NCBI RefSeq assembly: GCF_040256645.1
Contig: NZ_CP158281.1
Location: 1,426,001-1,490,000, forward strand
DNA length: 64,000 nucleotides
Source of the DNA: Brevibacterium sp. CBA3109
GTDB taxonomy: Bacteria > Actinomycetota > Actinomycetes > Actinomycetales > Brevibacteriaceae
Reading direction: 5' to 3'
The translations under genes and the position numbers were made by a program. The stretch's first letter is position 1. Every line of letters starts with the position of its first letter. Of the stretch, positions 53,367 through 63,246 are shown in pieces. The notes beneath the pieces were generated by a model that ran no database searches, had not been told where the DNA came from, and saw nothing but the letters and a program-made list of their open reading frames with translations.

Positions 53367-54488
53367 ATGTCGTCTCGCTTCGGCCTCAACCTGCCCGACT
53401 ATCCATGGGATCGACTCACCGAGTTTCGCAACCGTGCCGCAGAGCATTCCGACGGTGCCTGTGACCTGTCCATCGGCACACCGGTCGATCCCACCCCACA
53501 GGTGATCCAGTCTGCGTTGGCAGCCGCCAGTGATGCCCATGGCTACCCGACGACGGCGGGAACGGGTGAGCTGCGTGAAGCCATTGCCTGGTGGTACCGG
53601 AACTGGCATGGGGTCACGCTCGACCCCGCAGCCGAGGTGCTGCCCACGATCGGTTCGAAGGAACTGGTTGCATGGCTGCCCACCCTGCTGGGGCTGCGCC
53701 AGGCGGGTCTGGACGTAGCCTGCCCCTCGGCGGCCTACCCGACCTACGAGATGGGTGCCACAATCGCCGGTGTCAATTGCCGTCGCCTCGACGCGGCAGA
53801 CGTGGCCGCCGGTGCCCCCCTCGACGGGATCGGTCTGCTGTGGATCAACACCCCGGGCAATCCCACGGGTGAGGTGCTCGACACCGACACCCTCGCCGAG
53901 GTTGTCCGCCGTACGCGCAGCGCCGGAGTCGTCCTTGCCTCCGACGAATGCTACGGACTGCTCAACTGGGAATCCGAGTCACCGGCCCCGAGCATTCTCA
54001 ATGCCACTGGTGGCGATCACAGCGGTGTGCTCAGCGTGTATTCGATGTCGAAGCAGTCCAACCTCGCCGGGTACCGTGCAGCCTTCGTGACCGGAGACAG
54101 CCAGCTCATCGGCGATCTCACCAAGTCGCGCAAGCACGCCGGCATGATCATGCCGTTTCCAGTTCAGGCTGCGATGGTCGCCGGTCTGCGAGACACTGCT
54201 CACGTTGTTGAGCAGAAGGAACGCTACCGGGCTCGTCGGGACCTGCTGCGCAGCGGACTCGAAGCCTACGGATTCCGCATCGATCACTCGAGCGCCGGGC
54301 TGTATCTGTGGTCGAGCGCGAACGCCAACTGCTGGGACTCTCTGTCGGAATTGGCAGACCTCGGCATCATCGCCGGTCCCGGCGAATTCTATGGTGAGGC
54401 GGCTACTGACCATGTGCGCATCGCACTGACTGCAAGCGATGAGCGCATCGGCGCGGCCGCGCAGCGCTTGCATAGGGCAGCCGGCTGA
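53367..54488 (+). CDS. dapC: Succinyldiaminopimelate aminotransferase DapC
   Basis: A class I PLP-dependent aminotransferase that converts N-succinyl-L-2-amino-6-oxopimelate to N-succinyl-LL-diaminopimelate in lysine and cell-wall diaminopimelate synthesis. The 373-residue product has NTPGNPTGEV near residue 160, the PLP lysine in YSMSKQSNLAGYRAAF near residue 225 and FYGEAATDHVRIALT near the end. Four bases after fdxA. The other pathway genes dapD and dapE are 2 kb downstream. Confidence 0.92.
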   Translation: MSSRFGLNLPDYPWDRLTEFRNRAAEHSDGACDLSIGTPVDPTPQVIQSALAAASDAHGYPTTAGTGELREAIAWWYRNWHGVTLDPAAEVLPTIGSKELVAWLPTLLGLRQAGLDVACPSAAYPTYEMGATIAGVNCRRLDAADVAAGAPLDGIGLLWINTPGNPTGEVLDTDTLAEVVRRTRSAGVVLASDECYGLLNWESESPAPSILNATGGDHSGVLSVYSMSKQSNLAGYRAAFVTGDSQLIGDLTKSRKHAGMIMPFPVQAAMVAGLRDTAHVVEQKERYRARRDLLRSGLEAYGFRIDHSSAGLYLWSSANANCWDSLSELADLGIIAGPGEFYGEAATDHVRIALTASDERIGAAAQRLHRAAG

Positions 54489-54555
54489 GTCGTTCGACGG
54501 CCACAGGGCTGGTCAGGTGAGTATCCGAATGAGACTGAGAGAACCCTCCGTACGG

Positions 54556-54591
54556 CCAGTTCAGGCAGGTTACCGACCAGTTCGGGTAGGT
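54556..54591 (+). promoter_or_regulatory. Direct repeats upstream of gltA
   Basis: CCAGTTCAGGCAGGT (54556-54570) and CCAGTTCGGGTAGGT (54577-54591) match at 13 of 15 positions and start 21 bases apart, two helical turns, just upstream of a putative promoter (TTTCTG 54601-54606, TAGTCT 54624-54629, 17-base spacer). This is the geometry of activator or repressor sites. Confidence 0.55.
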
Positions 54592-54692
54592 GGCTGTGAT
54601 TTTCTGATTCTTACAGTTATCGGTAGTCTTTGAGGGAATTGTGCAAGACACCTCAGGAAGTTCTTGAGGTGGGTCGAGGCTGAGGAGAACAT

Positions 54693-55976
<1,284 letters not shown>

Positions 55977-56028
55977 TCTCACGGCCGGTGCTCACAGGCA
56001 CCGCTGGTGTTCAGTCCGCCTCGCTCCA

Positions 56029-56100
56029 AATACGTCCTACACTCAGAACTGCTTCAACCCGTTGCGAGACGGTGATATGCAGCTGAGTGTAGGGCGTATT
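56029..56100. repeat. Long imperfect hairpin (about 22-base arms) downstream of gltA
   Basis: Left arm 56029-56052 and right arm 56079-56100: AATACG pairs with CGTATT, CCTACACTCAG with CTGAGTGTAGG, and CTGC with GCAG, with one T/G wobble and an AA bulge. An inner CCGT/ACGG (59-62 and 69-72) makes a two-level structure. It is 48 bases after the gltA stop and could be a terminator, a small structured RNA or the ends of a short mobile palindrome. Confidence 0.6.
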
Positions 56101-56177
56101 GTCATGTCGGCCCGGGCCGCTCGTTCCAGCGAACCATCTAGGGTTGTTGGGCGCTGAGACAGGCTGAGGCTGAGGCA

Positions 56178-56217
56178 CGACGAGGGCGCGCCCACTTTCG
56201 CGAACGCGCCCTCGTCG
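56178..56217. terminator. Bidirectional hairpin between gltA and dapD
   Basis: CGACGAGGGCGCG (56178-56190) pairs perfectly with 56205-56217 around a 14-base loop. It lies 55 bases before the end of the convergent dapD gene and is a typical GC-rich terminator. Confidence 0.6.
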
Positions 56218-56271
56218 GTGTCGCTTCAGAGTGTCCTCAGTGAACTGAGCCTGAGCGAGTTGAAGTGAGGC

Positions 56272-57216
56272 TCAGTGGAGGTCGGGGTTGAGCTCGATGC
56301 CCTTGGACGAGCGTGAGATCGCCTCGACAGCGCCGGTCACGGAATTGCGGCGGAACAGGATGTTGTTCTGACCGCTGAGTTCGGAGGCCTTCACGACCGT
56401 CTCGTCCTCACCTGGAACGGTGACGCGAGTGCCGGCGGTGATGTAGAGCCCGGCCTCGACGATGCAGTCGTCTCCGATGGAGATTCCCACGCCGGAGTTC
56501 GCACCCAGGAGGCTGCCGTTGCCGATCGAGATGCGGTGCGTGCCGCCGCCGGAAAGGGTGCCCATGATCGAGGCACCGCCGCCGATGTCGGAGCCGTCGC
56601 CGACGACGACGCCCTGGGAGATGCGTCCCTCGACCATGGCTGACCCCAGCGTGCCGGCATTGAAGTTGACGAAGCCCTCATGCATGACGGTCGTGCCGGA
56701 GGCCAGGTGTGCTCCGAGGCGCACGCGATCCGCATCGGCGATGCGCACACCTGAGGGGATGACGAAGTCGGTCATGCGCGGGAACTTGTCGAGGCCGTAG
56801 ACGGCGACGGGGCCGTTGGCCAGCAGCTTCGCGCGGGTGGTCTCGAAGTCCTCCGGAGAGCAGGCCCCCGCGGATGTCCATACGATGTTCGCGAGGTGGC
56901 CGAAGATCCCGTCGAGGTTGATGTCATTGGGAGCAACCACACGATGAGACAGTGCGTGCAGACGCAGGTAGGCGTCGGCCGCCGAAGCGGGACCGACGTC
57001 GAGGTCGATCGTCGTGGTCACGACCTCGGTCCGGGTGCCTCGAGCTTCGTCGGTGCCGACGAGCCCATCGAGCCCGTCGGTGTTCGCGCGGGAGGCGGCT
57101 GTTGCCTCGGCGGCGTCCGGGGTCTCTCCCGTGCTCAGGGTGGGGTACCAGGTGGTGAGGACGGAGTCATTGTGCAGGGTGGCCAAGCCACGTGCGGAAA
57201 CTATGCGTTCTGTCAT
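56272..57216 (-). CDS. dapD: Tetrahydrodipicolinate N-succinyltransferase DapD
   Basis: Acylates tetrahydrodipicolinate with succinyl-CoA, committing step of the succinylase DAP pathway. The 314-residue protein shows the left-handed beta-helix hexapeptide pattern in its C-terminal half (for example [16 protein letters not shown] and [18 protein letters not shown]), and the N-terminus starts [15 protein letters not shown]. On the minus strand TAGTCT ends 7 bases before ATG 57216, so it looks leaderless. Divergent from dapE with only 43 bases between. Confidence 0.94.
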   Translation of the reverse strand: MTERIVSARGLATLHNDSVLTTWYPTLSTGETPDAAEATAASRANTDGLDGLVGTDEARGTRTEVVTTTIDLDVGPASAADAYLRLHALSHRVVAPNDINLDGIFGHLANIVWTSAGACSPEDFETTRAKLLANGPVAVYGLDKFPRMTDFVIPSGVRIADADRVRLGAHLASGTTVMHEGFVNFNAGTLGSAMVEGRISQGVVVGDGSDIGGGASIMGTLSGGGTHRISIGNGSLLGANSGVGISIGDDCIVEAGLYITAGTRVTVPGEDETVVKASELSGQNNILFRRNSVTGAVEAISRSSKGIELNPDLH

Positions 57217-57223
57217 GCCACCA

Positions 57224-57252
57224 AGACTAGTCGGTGGCGGCAGTACTAGGCT
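57224..57252. promoter_or_regulatory. Back-to-back -10 elements for dapD and dapE
   Basis: TAGTCT on the minus strand (57224-57229) ends 7 bases before dapD, and TAGGCT on the plus strand (57247-57252) ends 7 bases before dapE. Their -35 regions would overlap the opposite -10, so the two promoters share one RNA polymerase footprint. An 8-base palindrome GACTAGTC lies in between. Confidence 0.55.
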
Positions 57253-57259
57253 AAGCGGT

Positions 57260-58426
57260 ATGACTGTCGATCCATCTGCTGAGACCGAATCCGTTTTCAC
57301 TCCCACCGGTGACCTGGCCGACTACCTGTTCGAGGCTCTCAACGACCCGGCCGAGCTCACGGGTCGCCTGTGTGCCATCGAATCGGTCTCCGGCAATGAG
57401 ACAACGATCACCGATGCCGTCGCCGAGGTGCTGGAGCGTATCGGTGCCGGACCCGGTCCGGAACTGGAGGTTCTGCGCGACGGCGACACCATCGTGGCCC
57501 GCACACAGTTGGGTCATTCCGAACGGATCGTCGTCGCCGGCCACCTGGACACGGTTCCCGTGGAGAACAACCTGCCGCCCCGACGCACACGCCTCGCCGG
57601 CAGCGACTACACCGACGACGAAGTCATCTGGGGCAGGGGCGCCTGTGATATGAAGGCCGGGGTCGCGATGGCACTGGTCACTGCCGCGAATCTGCGCGAA
57701 CCGAACCGTGACGTCAGCTGGGTCTTCTACGACCACGAGGAGGTCGACGCCTCCCTCAACGGACTCGGCCGGGTCACCCGCAACCATCCTGACTGGCTGG
57801 GCGGTGATTTCGCTATTCTCGGTGAACCTTCGAACGCTTCCGTCGAGGGCGGCTGCAACGGCACCATCAGGGTCAACGTGTCCACGGTCGGAGTTCGTGC
57901 CCATTCCGCACGCGCCTTCATGGGAGTCAACGCCATCCATGCCGCTGCAAAGGTGCTGGGGCGCCTGGCCGAACACGAAACCGGAACCGTGAACGTCGAT
58001 GGACTCGACTACCGTGAGTCCCTGTCCGCCGTGTCGATCTCCGGGGGAGTCGCGGGCAACGTCGTGCCCGATGCCTGCACGGTTGCCGTTAACTACCGTT
58101 TCGCCCCGAGCAAGTCCGCGACCGAGGCAGAGGGCTTCCTGCGCGAGTTCTTCACCGGCTTCGACGTCGTCGTCACGGACGCAGCTGAAGGTGCCAGACC
58201 CGGCCTCGATCGGGCGATCGCTCAGGATTTCATCGACACCCTTGGCGTCTCACCCGCACCGAAGCTGGGATGGACCGATGTTTCGCGGTTCAGCGCACTG
58301 GGAGTTCCCGCCGTGAACTTCGGGCCCGGCAATCCCCTGTACGCCCACAAGTCCGATGAGCACGTCGCCGTCACCGAGGTCGAAGAGGCCAGCCGGACGC
58401 TGCGCGACTACCTCGAAGGGCGTTGA
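57260..58426 (+). CDS. dapE: Succinyl-diaminopimelate desuccinylase DapE
   Basis: A dinuclear zinc hydrolase that releases LL-diaminopimelate and succinate. The 388-residue product has [11 protein letters not shown] near residue 96, [16 protein letters not shown] near residue 128, FYDHEEVD near residue 157, and [15 protein letters not shown] near residue 188. ATG 57260 has TAGGCT ending 7 bases upstream. The stop overlaps the region of the LOG gene start, suggesting an operon. Confidence 0.95.
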   Translation: MTVDPSAETESVFTPTGDLADYLFEALNDPAELTGRLCAIESVSGNETTITDAVAEVLERIGAGPGPELEVLRDGDTIVARTQLGHSERIVVAGHLDTVPVENNLPPRRTRLAGSDYTDDEVIWGRGACDMKAGVAMALVTAANLREPNRDVSWVFYDHEEVDASLNGLGRVTRNHPDWLGGDFAILGEPSNASVEGGCNGTIRVNVSTVGVRAHSARAFMGVNAIHAAAKVLGRLAEHETGTVNVDGLDYRESLSAVSISGGVAGNVVPDACTVAVNYRFAPSKSATEAEGFLREFFTGFDVVVTDAAEGARPGLDRAIAQDFIDTLGVSPAPKLGWTDVSRFSALGVPAVNFGPGNPLYAHKSDEHVAVTEVEEASRTLRDYLEGR

Positions 58427-58431
58427 GGCCC

Positions 58432-59253
58432 GTGAGCGAGCACTCTCCGTCCCCCGATGAACCCACTACCGGCGATCTGGTCACAGGCGAATCTCCCGGC
58501 GACGACTCCGCGCCCACAGATGCGGCGTTCTACAACAAGGGCCCGCTGCGTCTGCGCGGCTCTCAGGTGCCGACGACGACCACGGACCAGCGCCTGCTCG
58601 AATCCCGTGGAACCTCCGACTGGGTCCACGAGGACCCCTGGCGGGTGCTGCGGATCCAATCCGAATTCGTCGAGGGCTTCGGATCCCTGGCAGAGATCGG
58701 ACCGGCCGTGTCGATCTTCGGCTCAGCCCGGCTGAGTGCAGACACGCAGGCCTATCAGGATGCCCGCGAGATCTCGCGGCGCATCGCCGCCCGCGGCAAC
58801 GCGATCATCACCGGTGGCGGACCAGGCATCATGGAAGCCGGCAATCTAGGTGCTCGGGAGGCCGGGGGAGTCTCGATCGGCCTCGGCATCGAACTGCCTT
58901 TCGAATCCGGGCTCAACGACCACGTCGAACTCGGCGTGAACTTCCGTTACTTCTTCGTTCGCAAGACGATGTTCCTCAAATATTCACGGGGCTTCGTCGT
59001 CATGCCCGGCGGCTTCGGCACCCTCGACGAACTCTTCGAAGCCTTCACCATGGTCCAGACCGGCAAGGTCACCTCCTTCCCGATCGTGCTCTTCGGCGCC
59101 GCCTACTGGCAGGGCCTCATCGACTGGATGACGACGACCCTGGTGGCCGAAGGCACCATCAACGACAGAGACATGAACCTGTTCGCCCTGACGGACGACA
59201 TCGACGAAGTCGTCGACATCATCGGCACCGAAATCGACGGAGCCGGACAGTGA
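58432..59253 (+). CDS. LOG family protein (TIGR00730, cytokinin phosphoribohydrolase-like)
   Basis: A 273-residue protein with the LOG Rossmann fold: SIFGSARLSA near residue 88, GGGPGIMEAGN near residue 120, and the phosphoribohydrolase motif MPGGFGTLDELFEAFT near residue 190. It would cleave nucleoside 5'-monophosphates to base and ribose phosphate. The N-terminal 70 residues are a hydrophilic Asp/Ser/Pro extension. GTG 58432 is chosen over TTG 58423. Position after dapE matches M. tuberculosis (Rv1202, Rv1205). Confidence 0.9.
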   Translation: MSEHSPSPDEPTTGDLVTGESPGDDSAPTDAAFYNKGPLRLRGSQVPTTTTDQRLLESRGTSDWVHEDPWRVLRIQSEFVEGFGSLAEIGPAVSIFGSARLSADTQAYQDAREISRRIAARGNAIITGGGPGIMEAGNLGAREAGGVSIGLGIELPFESGLNDHVELGVNFRYFFVRKTMFLKYSRGFVVMPGGFGTLDELFEAFTMVQTGKVTSFPIVLFGAAYWQGLIDWMTTTLVAEGTINDRDMNLFALTDDIDEVVDIIGTEIDGAGQ

Positions 59254-60149
59254 GGGACGCAGCGGAACTGAGCCCTCACCTCGGCGGCTTCGACTTGTCA
59301 CTGGCCCGGCCGGGCAATCCTGCCATCATGGCCGTGATCAACCGGACCACGGACTCGTTCTACGAATCCGCGTCCACCGCCGAGGAAGCCATCGACGCCG
59401 TCGAAACCGCCGCGCAGGAGGGTGCGCATATTGTCGACATCGGTGGGGTGCGGGCCGGCCGCGGCAGGGAGATCTCCATCGCCGAGGAGATCGACCGTGT
59501 CTGCCCCGTCATCGAAGCCGTCGCTCACAGCCACCCCAATGTGCTCATCAGCGTCGACACCTGGCGACACGAGGTTGCCCAGGCTGCCTGCGCCGCGGGT
59601 GCGGGACTGCTCAACGACACCTGGGCCGGTGTCGATCCCGAGCTGGCGTCCGTCGCGGCGAGGAATGACGTGGGCATCGTCTGCTCACATACGGGCGGTC
59701 TGTCTCCACGCACCGATGCCCACCGCAACCGGTACGGTCTGACCGCCGGTGAGGTTGTCGACCGGACCCTGGCCGGAGTGATCGGGCTGGCCGAGGCCGC
59801 ACTGGATGCCGGTGTCGCGGCTGAGAAGATCATCATCGACCCGACACCTGACTTCGGAAAGAACACCTATCAGTCGCTGCGGCTGCTGCGCGAACTTCAG
59901 CGGTTCACCGAAACCCGATTCCGGGTACTGCTGGCCATCTCCCGCAAGGACTTCGTCGGCGAGGCCATCGGCGGCGTGGAACCGGCGCAGCGTCTGCACG
60001 GAACGATCGCTGCCACCGCCCTGGCCGTGGCCGAGGGTGCCGCGATGATCCGCACCCACGACGTTCGCGCCACTGCAGACGCCATTGATGTGACCCTGGC
60101 GATCACCGGAGATGCGGTTCCCAAACACACCGTGCGCGGCCTGCGCTGA
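59250..60149 (+). CDS. Dihydropteroate synthase-like protein (FolP2-like)
   Basis: A 299-residue TIM-barrel protein of the pterin-binding family. Seen: IMAVINRTTDSFYESA near residue 26, the pterin-binding start, INDTWA-like LNDTWAGVDPELA near residue 118 and LLAISRKDFVGEAIGG near residue 235. M. tuberculosis has a second such protein, FolP2, in the same position and without clear DHPS activity, so a role outside folate is possible. The GTG start overlaps the LOG stop. Confidence 0.85.
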   Translation: MRDAAELSPHLGGFDLSLARPGNPAIMAVINRTTDSFYESASTAEEAIDAVETAAQEGAHIVDIGGVRAGRGREISIAEEIDRVCPVIEAVAHSHPNVLISVDTWRHEVAQAACAAGAGLLNDTWAGVDPELASVAARNDVGIVCSHTGGLSPRTDAHRNRYGLTAGEVVDRTLAGVIGLAEAALDAGVAAEKIIIDPTPDFGKNTYQSLRLLRELQRFTETRFRVLLAISRKDFVGEAIGGVEPAQRLHGTIAATALAVAEGAAMIRTHDVRATADAIDVTLAITGDAVPKHTVRGLR

Positions 60150-60180
60150 GCAGTCGAGCCCACTGTGAGAAAATGACGTT

Positions 60181-60450
60181 ATGCCATTGTGGATTGTGAT
60201 CGGAGTGGCCGCGGCGATCTTCGTGCTCGTGATCGTGCTGGCGGCAACATTCAACGTCTTCTCCGCCGAATCTGCCGAGGAGACCGAAACAGTGTGGGAG
60301 CCCCTGGATCACGACTTCACGCCGGAGGATCTCGACGGACTTTCGTTCCGGCCCGCGCTGCGGGGCTACCGTATGGAAGACGTCGACGACGCGGTGAGAG
60401 TTCTGCGCACTCGCATCCTCGAGCTGGAAGCCGCACGCGGGCAGCAATGA
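60181..60450 (+). CDS. DivIVA-domain small membrane protein
   Basis: An 89-residue protein: an N-terminal hydrophobic segment (about 3-25), then the DivIVA-like motif FRPALRGYRMEDVDDAVRVL near residue 58, which in larger DivIVA proteins binds membranes at curved poles, then a short helix. Only the first half of the usual DivIVA is present. ATG 60447 of the next gene overlaps its stop (ATGA). Its exact function, possibly recruitment of division or cell-wall enzymes, is inferred. Confidence 0.75.
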   Translation: MPLWIVIGVAAAIFVLVIVLAATFNVFSAESAEETETVWEPLDHDFTPEDLDGLSFRPALRGYRMEDVDDAVRVLRTRILELEAARGQQ

Positions 60451-61682
60451 GCAGAGCCCACGACCTCCCCGGAATCACCCTCGCCCCCGAAGTCTTCAGC
60501 TCCTCCCGCTTGTCCCGGTTGAGCACCCTGTTCCTCACCCTGCCCGTGTGGGTCCAGGCCATCGCCGTCTACTTCGTCTCACGAGTCGTGAGCATCTCGA
60601 TCTTCGCCGCTGTCCTCAAACGCCAGGATCCGGCGAACTGGTCCTCAAGCCCGGTCACCACCACCCTCAACGACTTCCTCAACTTCTGGGACGGCGGCTG
60701 GTACAGCCGAGTCGCGAAGGAGGGCTATCCGAGCATCCTGCCGGTCAACGAAACGGGAGCAGTGACGGAGAACCAATGGGCGTTCTACCCGTTGCATCCG
60801 GGCGTGGTCGGCAACCTCTCGAGCGTGACCGGCTTGAGCTACGAGGTGATCTCACCGATCGTCTCGACGGTCGCGGCTGGGCTCGCCGCCATCGTCATCC
60901 TGGCACTGTTTCGCAAATACACCGACCCGGGGCAGGCTCTGACGGGTCTGGCTCTCGTCATGTTCTTTCCTCCGGCAGCCATCTTCTCCACCGGGTATGC
61001 GGAGTCCCTGACGCTCCTCCTGCAGGCCACCGCGCTTTTCCTCGTCGTCGAACGACGCTACCTGAGCGCGATCCCTGTCGTGTTCCTGATGGATCTGTCC
61101 CGCCCCATCGGTGTCGCCTTCTCCTTCTTCATGCTGCTGCACCTCATCGACCGAATGACTCACCGCAGGCAGGATGCGTATCCCGCCGCCGAGGTGGTCC
61201 GATCCTGGACCTTGGGTGTGCTCTCGTGCGTCGCGGCCCTCCTCCACCCCGCTCACGCGTGGTTGACGACGGGGTCGGTGACTGCGTACACGGACACCGA
61301 GGCGGCATGGCATACGGGGGAGTCGACCTACCTGGTGCAGTGGCTGGCTCAGGCCAACAGTCTCATCGGTCCGCTGGGTCCGGTGCTCCTCTTCGTCGTC
61401 ATCGCGGGAATGCTGGCACTGATCTTCTCGCCGGCGGGAGCGAGGATGGGCAGAACCATGCAGTACTTCTGTTTGGCCTACGGTGTCTACCTGCTCATCT
61501 TCTTCACTCCGCAGACCTCGACGCTGCGGCTTCTGCTGCCGCTGTTCCCGATGGCGCTGACCCTGTCGCTGGTCCGCTCTCGTGGGTACAGGGCGGCGGT
61601 GCTATGCGCATTCATCCTGCTCCAGATCGTGTGGGTCGCCTACCTGTGGCATTTCACCCCACCGGCAGATCTGCCGCCCTGA
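60447..61682 (+). CDS. PIG-V/GT-C type mannosyltransferase-like membrane protein
   Basis: A 411-residue polytopic protein with about ten hydrophobic segments. The first extracellular loop carries FWDGGWYSRVAKEGYP near residue 75, the Asp/Trp/Tyr signature of PIG-V-type GT-C glycosyltransferases that use polyprenyl-phosphate sugar donors. It may transfer mannose to a lipid or cell-wall glycan; the acceptor is unknown. Coupled to the DivIVA-like gene, suggesting the two act together at a polar or septal site. Confidence 0.78.
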   Translation: MSRAHDLPGITLAPEVFSSSRLSRLSTLFLTLPVWVQAIAVYFVSRVVSISIFAAVLKRQDPANWSSSPVTTTLNDFLNFWDGGWYSRVAKEGYPSILPVNETGAVTENQWAFYPLHPGVVGNLSSVTGLSYEVISPIVSTVAAGLAAIVILALFRKYTDPGQALTGLALVMFFPPAAIFSTGYAESLTLLLQATALFLVVERRYLSAIPVVFLMDLSRPIGVAFSFFMLLHLIDRMTHRRQDAYPAAEVVRSWTLGVLSCVAALLHPAHAWLTTGSVTAYTDTEAAWHTGESTYLVQWLAQANSLIGPLGPVLLFVVIAGMLALIFSPAGARMGRTMQYFCLAYGVYLLIFFTPQTSTLRLLLPLFPMALTLSLVRSRGYRAAVLCAFILLQIVWVAYLWHFTPPADLPP

Positions 61683-61724
61683 AGGCCCTGACCAGATGTC
61701 GGAATTCGGTCGAGTTACCCGTCC

Positions 61725-61753
61725 TTGACCGGATCATGGAATAATCATAGGTA
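61725..61753 (+). promoter_or_regulatory. Putative promoter of the DUF3117 gene
   Basis: TTGACC (61725-61730), a 17-base spacer and TAGGTA (61748-61753), 60 bases before the ATG. The -35 is good and the -10 weak. Confidence 0.4.
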
Positions 61754-61813
61754 CAACATTCGGTCCATCGAGCGTGAACCGTCTTTGCAGGATCAACGGA
61801 AGGAAGAGCCCAC

Positions 61814-61984
61814 ATGGCAGCCCAGAAACCCCGCACCGGCGACGGACCTCTGGAAGTGACCAAAGAAGGTCGAGACATGGTGATGCGGCTTCCAGTCGAG
61901 GGCGGAGGCCGTCTGGTGATCGAACTCAGCAGAGATGAAGCCACAGATCTGCGTGACACCTTGGCCGAGACCTTGGGTCAGTGA
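61814..61984 (+). CDS. DUF3117 small conserved protein
   Basis: A 56-residue protein (MAAQKPRTGDGPLEVTKEGR, then VEGGGRLVIEL) that matches the highly conserved actinobacterial DUF3117 family, function unknown. AAGGAAG lies 8 bases before ATG 61814. It is followed by a strong terminator. In M. tuberculosis a member sits near Rv1209-Rv1211, in line with the general synteny. Confidence 0.92.
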   Translation: MAAQKPRTGDGPLEVTKEGRDMVMRLPVEGGGRLVIELSRDEATDLRDTLAETLGQ

Positions 61985-62030
61985 TCAGCACAGCACCCTT
62001 CCCCAGCTGAGCGATCAGCTCAGCGAAACG

Positions 62031-62065
62031 AACAGCAGAGACTTCGCAGAGTCTCTGCTGTTTTT
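62031..62065 (+). terminator. Rho-independent terminator after DUF3117
   Basis: A 13-base perfect stem (62031-62043 with 62050-62062), six-base loop TCGCAG, then five Ts (62061-62065). It also lies before the 3' end of the convergent methyltransferase gene. Confidence 0.88.
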
Positions 62066-62107
62066 GCATTCACAGCCGTGTCGGACCGTTCAGCCTCGGG
62101 CGACAGT

Positions 62108-62770
62108 TCAGCGCAGTGTCTTCTGCACCATCAGCAGGCCCTGGCCGATGGGCAGGAGGACGCGTTCGAGGCGCTCCTGTTCGGCCAGACGGTTGAGAAG
62201 TCCACGTGCCGCCTGTGTCCGGGGCGAACGGTCAACGGGATCGGCCACACCGCCCTTGAGTAAGGTCTGGTGGATGACGAGGAGCCCGTGCGCGTCGAGC
62301 AGACGAAGTGCAGGCTCGATCATGCGTTCGAGGTTCGTCGGCTCCGAGTCGATGAATACCATGTCATAGGCGCCCGGTGCCAGGCGGAGGAGGACGTCTT
62401 CGGCGCGTCCGCTCATCAGGCGCAGACGGCTGTGTCGGATTCCTGCCATGTCGATGAGGTCACGGGCGGCGCCCTGAGCTGTGGAATTCGTGTCGATCGA
62501 AGTCAGGATCCCCGCTTTGGGCATTCCCCGCAGCAGCGCCAATGTCGAGGTGCCTGCCCCTGTGCCGACTTCGACCGCGGCCACAGGGGTGAGCAGCCGG
62601 GCCAGAAGGGTCAGCGTCGACGCCGTCGTCTGCGACACCGGGGCCAGACCGTTTTCGTGTGAGAGGGCCCGTGCGGCATCCAGGAGCGGGTCGGGCCCGT
62701 TGTATTGTTCGGAGAAGGTGAGATCACCTGCATTCTCGCGTGACAATCGACCCTCGCTTTCGGCTGACAT
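62108..62770 (-). CDS. SAM-dependent O-methyltransferase
   Basis: A 220-residue methyltransferase of the catechol-O-methyltransferase-like family. SAM site: VEVGTGAGTSTLALL near residue 67; the second acidic motif IDTNS and metal-binding YDMVFIDSEPTN near residue 135. The substrate is unknown. M. tuberculosis has a similar gene (Rv1220c) at this position before sigE and tatB. It follows the alkyltransferase-like gene by 12 bases. Confidence 0.9.
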   Translation of the reverse strand: MSAESEGRLSRENAGDLTFSEQYNGPDPLLDAARALSHENGLAPVSQTTASTLTLLARLLTPVAAVEVGTGAGTSTLALLRGMPKAGILTSIDTNSTAQGAARDLIDMAGIRHSRLRLMSGRAEDVLLRLAPGAYDMVFIDSEPTNLERMIEPALRLLDAHGLLVIHQTLLKGGVADPVDRSPRTQAARGLLNRLAEQERLERVLLPIGQGLLMVQKTLR

Positions 62771-62782
62771 TTGGTTCTCAGT

Positions 62783-63115
62783 CTAACTGCTCCCAGGGTC
62801 GATTCCGTGGGTTCGCCACAGCTCCTCCAGATCATCGATGTCGATGAAGGCCGACCTGCTCGCCTTCTCATGCGTGTGCGGGGTGCCCTCGTCGTCCCAG
62901 CGCCCGCGAGCGGTGGGCAGCAGAGCCTCCGGCAGCACCCCCGCGGCGTTGACGACCCTCCACCAGGTGACGTTGGAACCGAATTCCTTCATCACTCGTC
63001 CGACGTAGCGTGGCGAGCAGGAGGCGACCAGTCCGACGGTCCCGTAATTGACCACGTTGCCCATGGGCACGAGTTCGACGATGCGCAGCACTCGTTCCAC
63101 CACCACCTCGTCCAT
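62783..63115 (-). CDS. Alkyltransferase-like protein (MGMT family without the catalytic Cys)
   Basis: A 110-residue protein with the MGMT C-terminal DNA-binding fold: VPMGNVVNYGTVGLVA near residue 18 and NVTWWRVVNAAGVLP near residue 48, where the alkyl-accepting Cys of PCHRV is replaced by Trp. That is the signature of alkyltransferase-like proteins, which bind O6-alkylguanine and hand it to nucleotide excision repair. AGGAGG lies 11 bases before the ATG. Paired with the methyltransferase gene. Confidence 0.88.
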   Translation of the reverse strand: MDEVVVERVLRIVELVPMGNVVNYGTVGLVASCSPRYVGRVMKEFGSNVTWWRVVNAAGVLPEALLPTARGRWDDEGTPHTHEKASRSAFIDIDDLEELWRTHGIDPGSS

Positions 63116-63246
63116 GCGCTCAATTCCCTCCTGTGCTCTGCGGCCCTGCCTTGGACACCCAGGTGTCCGAACGGGCCTGCGGTGTGTCAGCGATCCTGTG
63201 CTGACCGTGAGTCGAGCTTACTGCGGTGCACGGTAGACTTGTTCCC

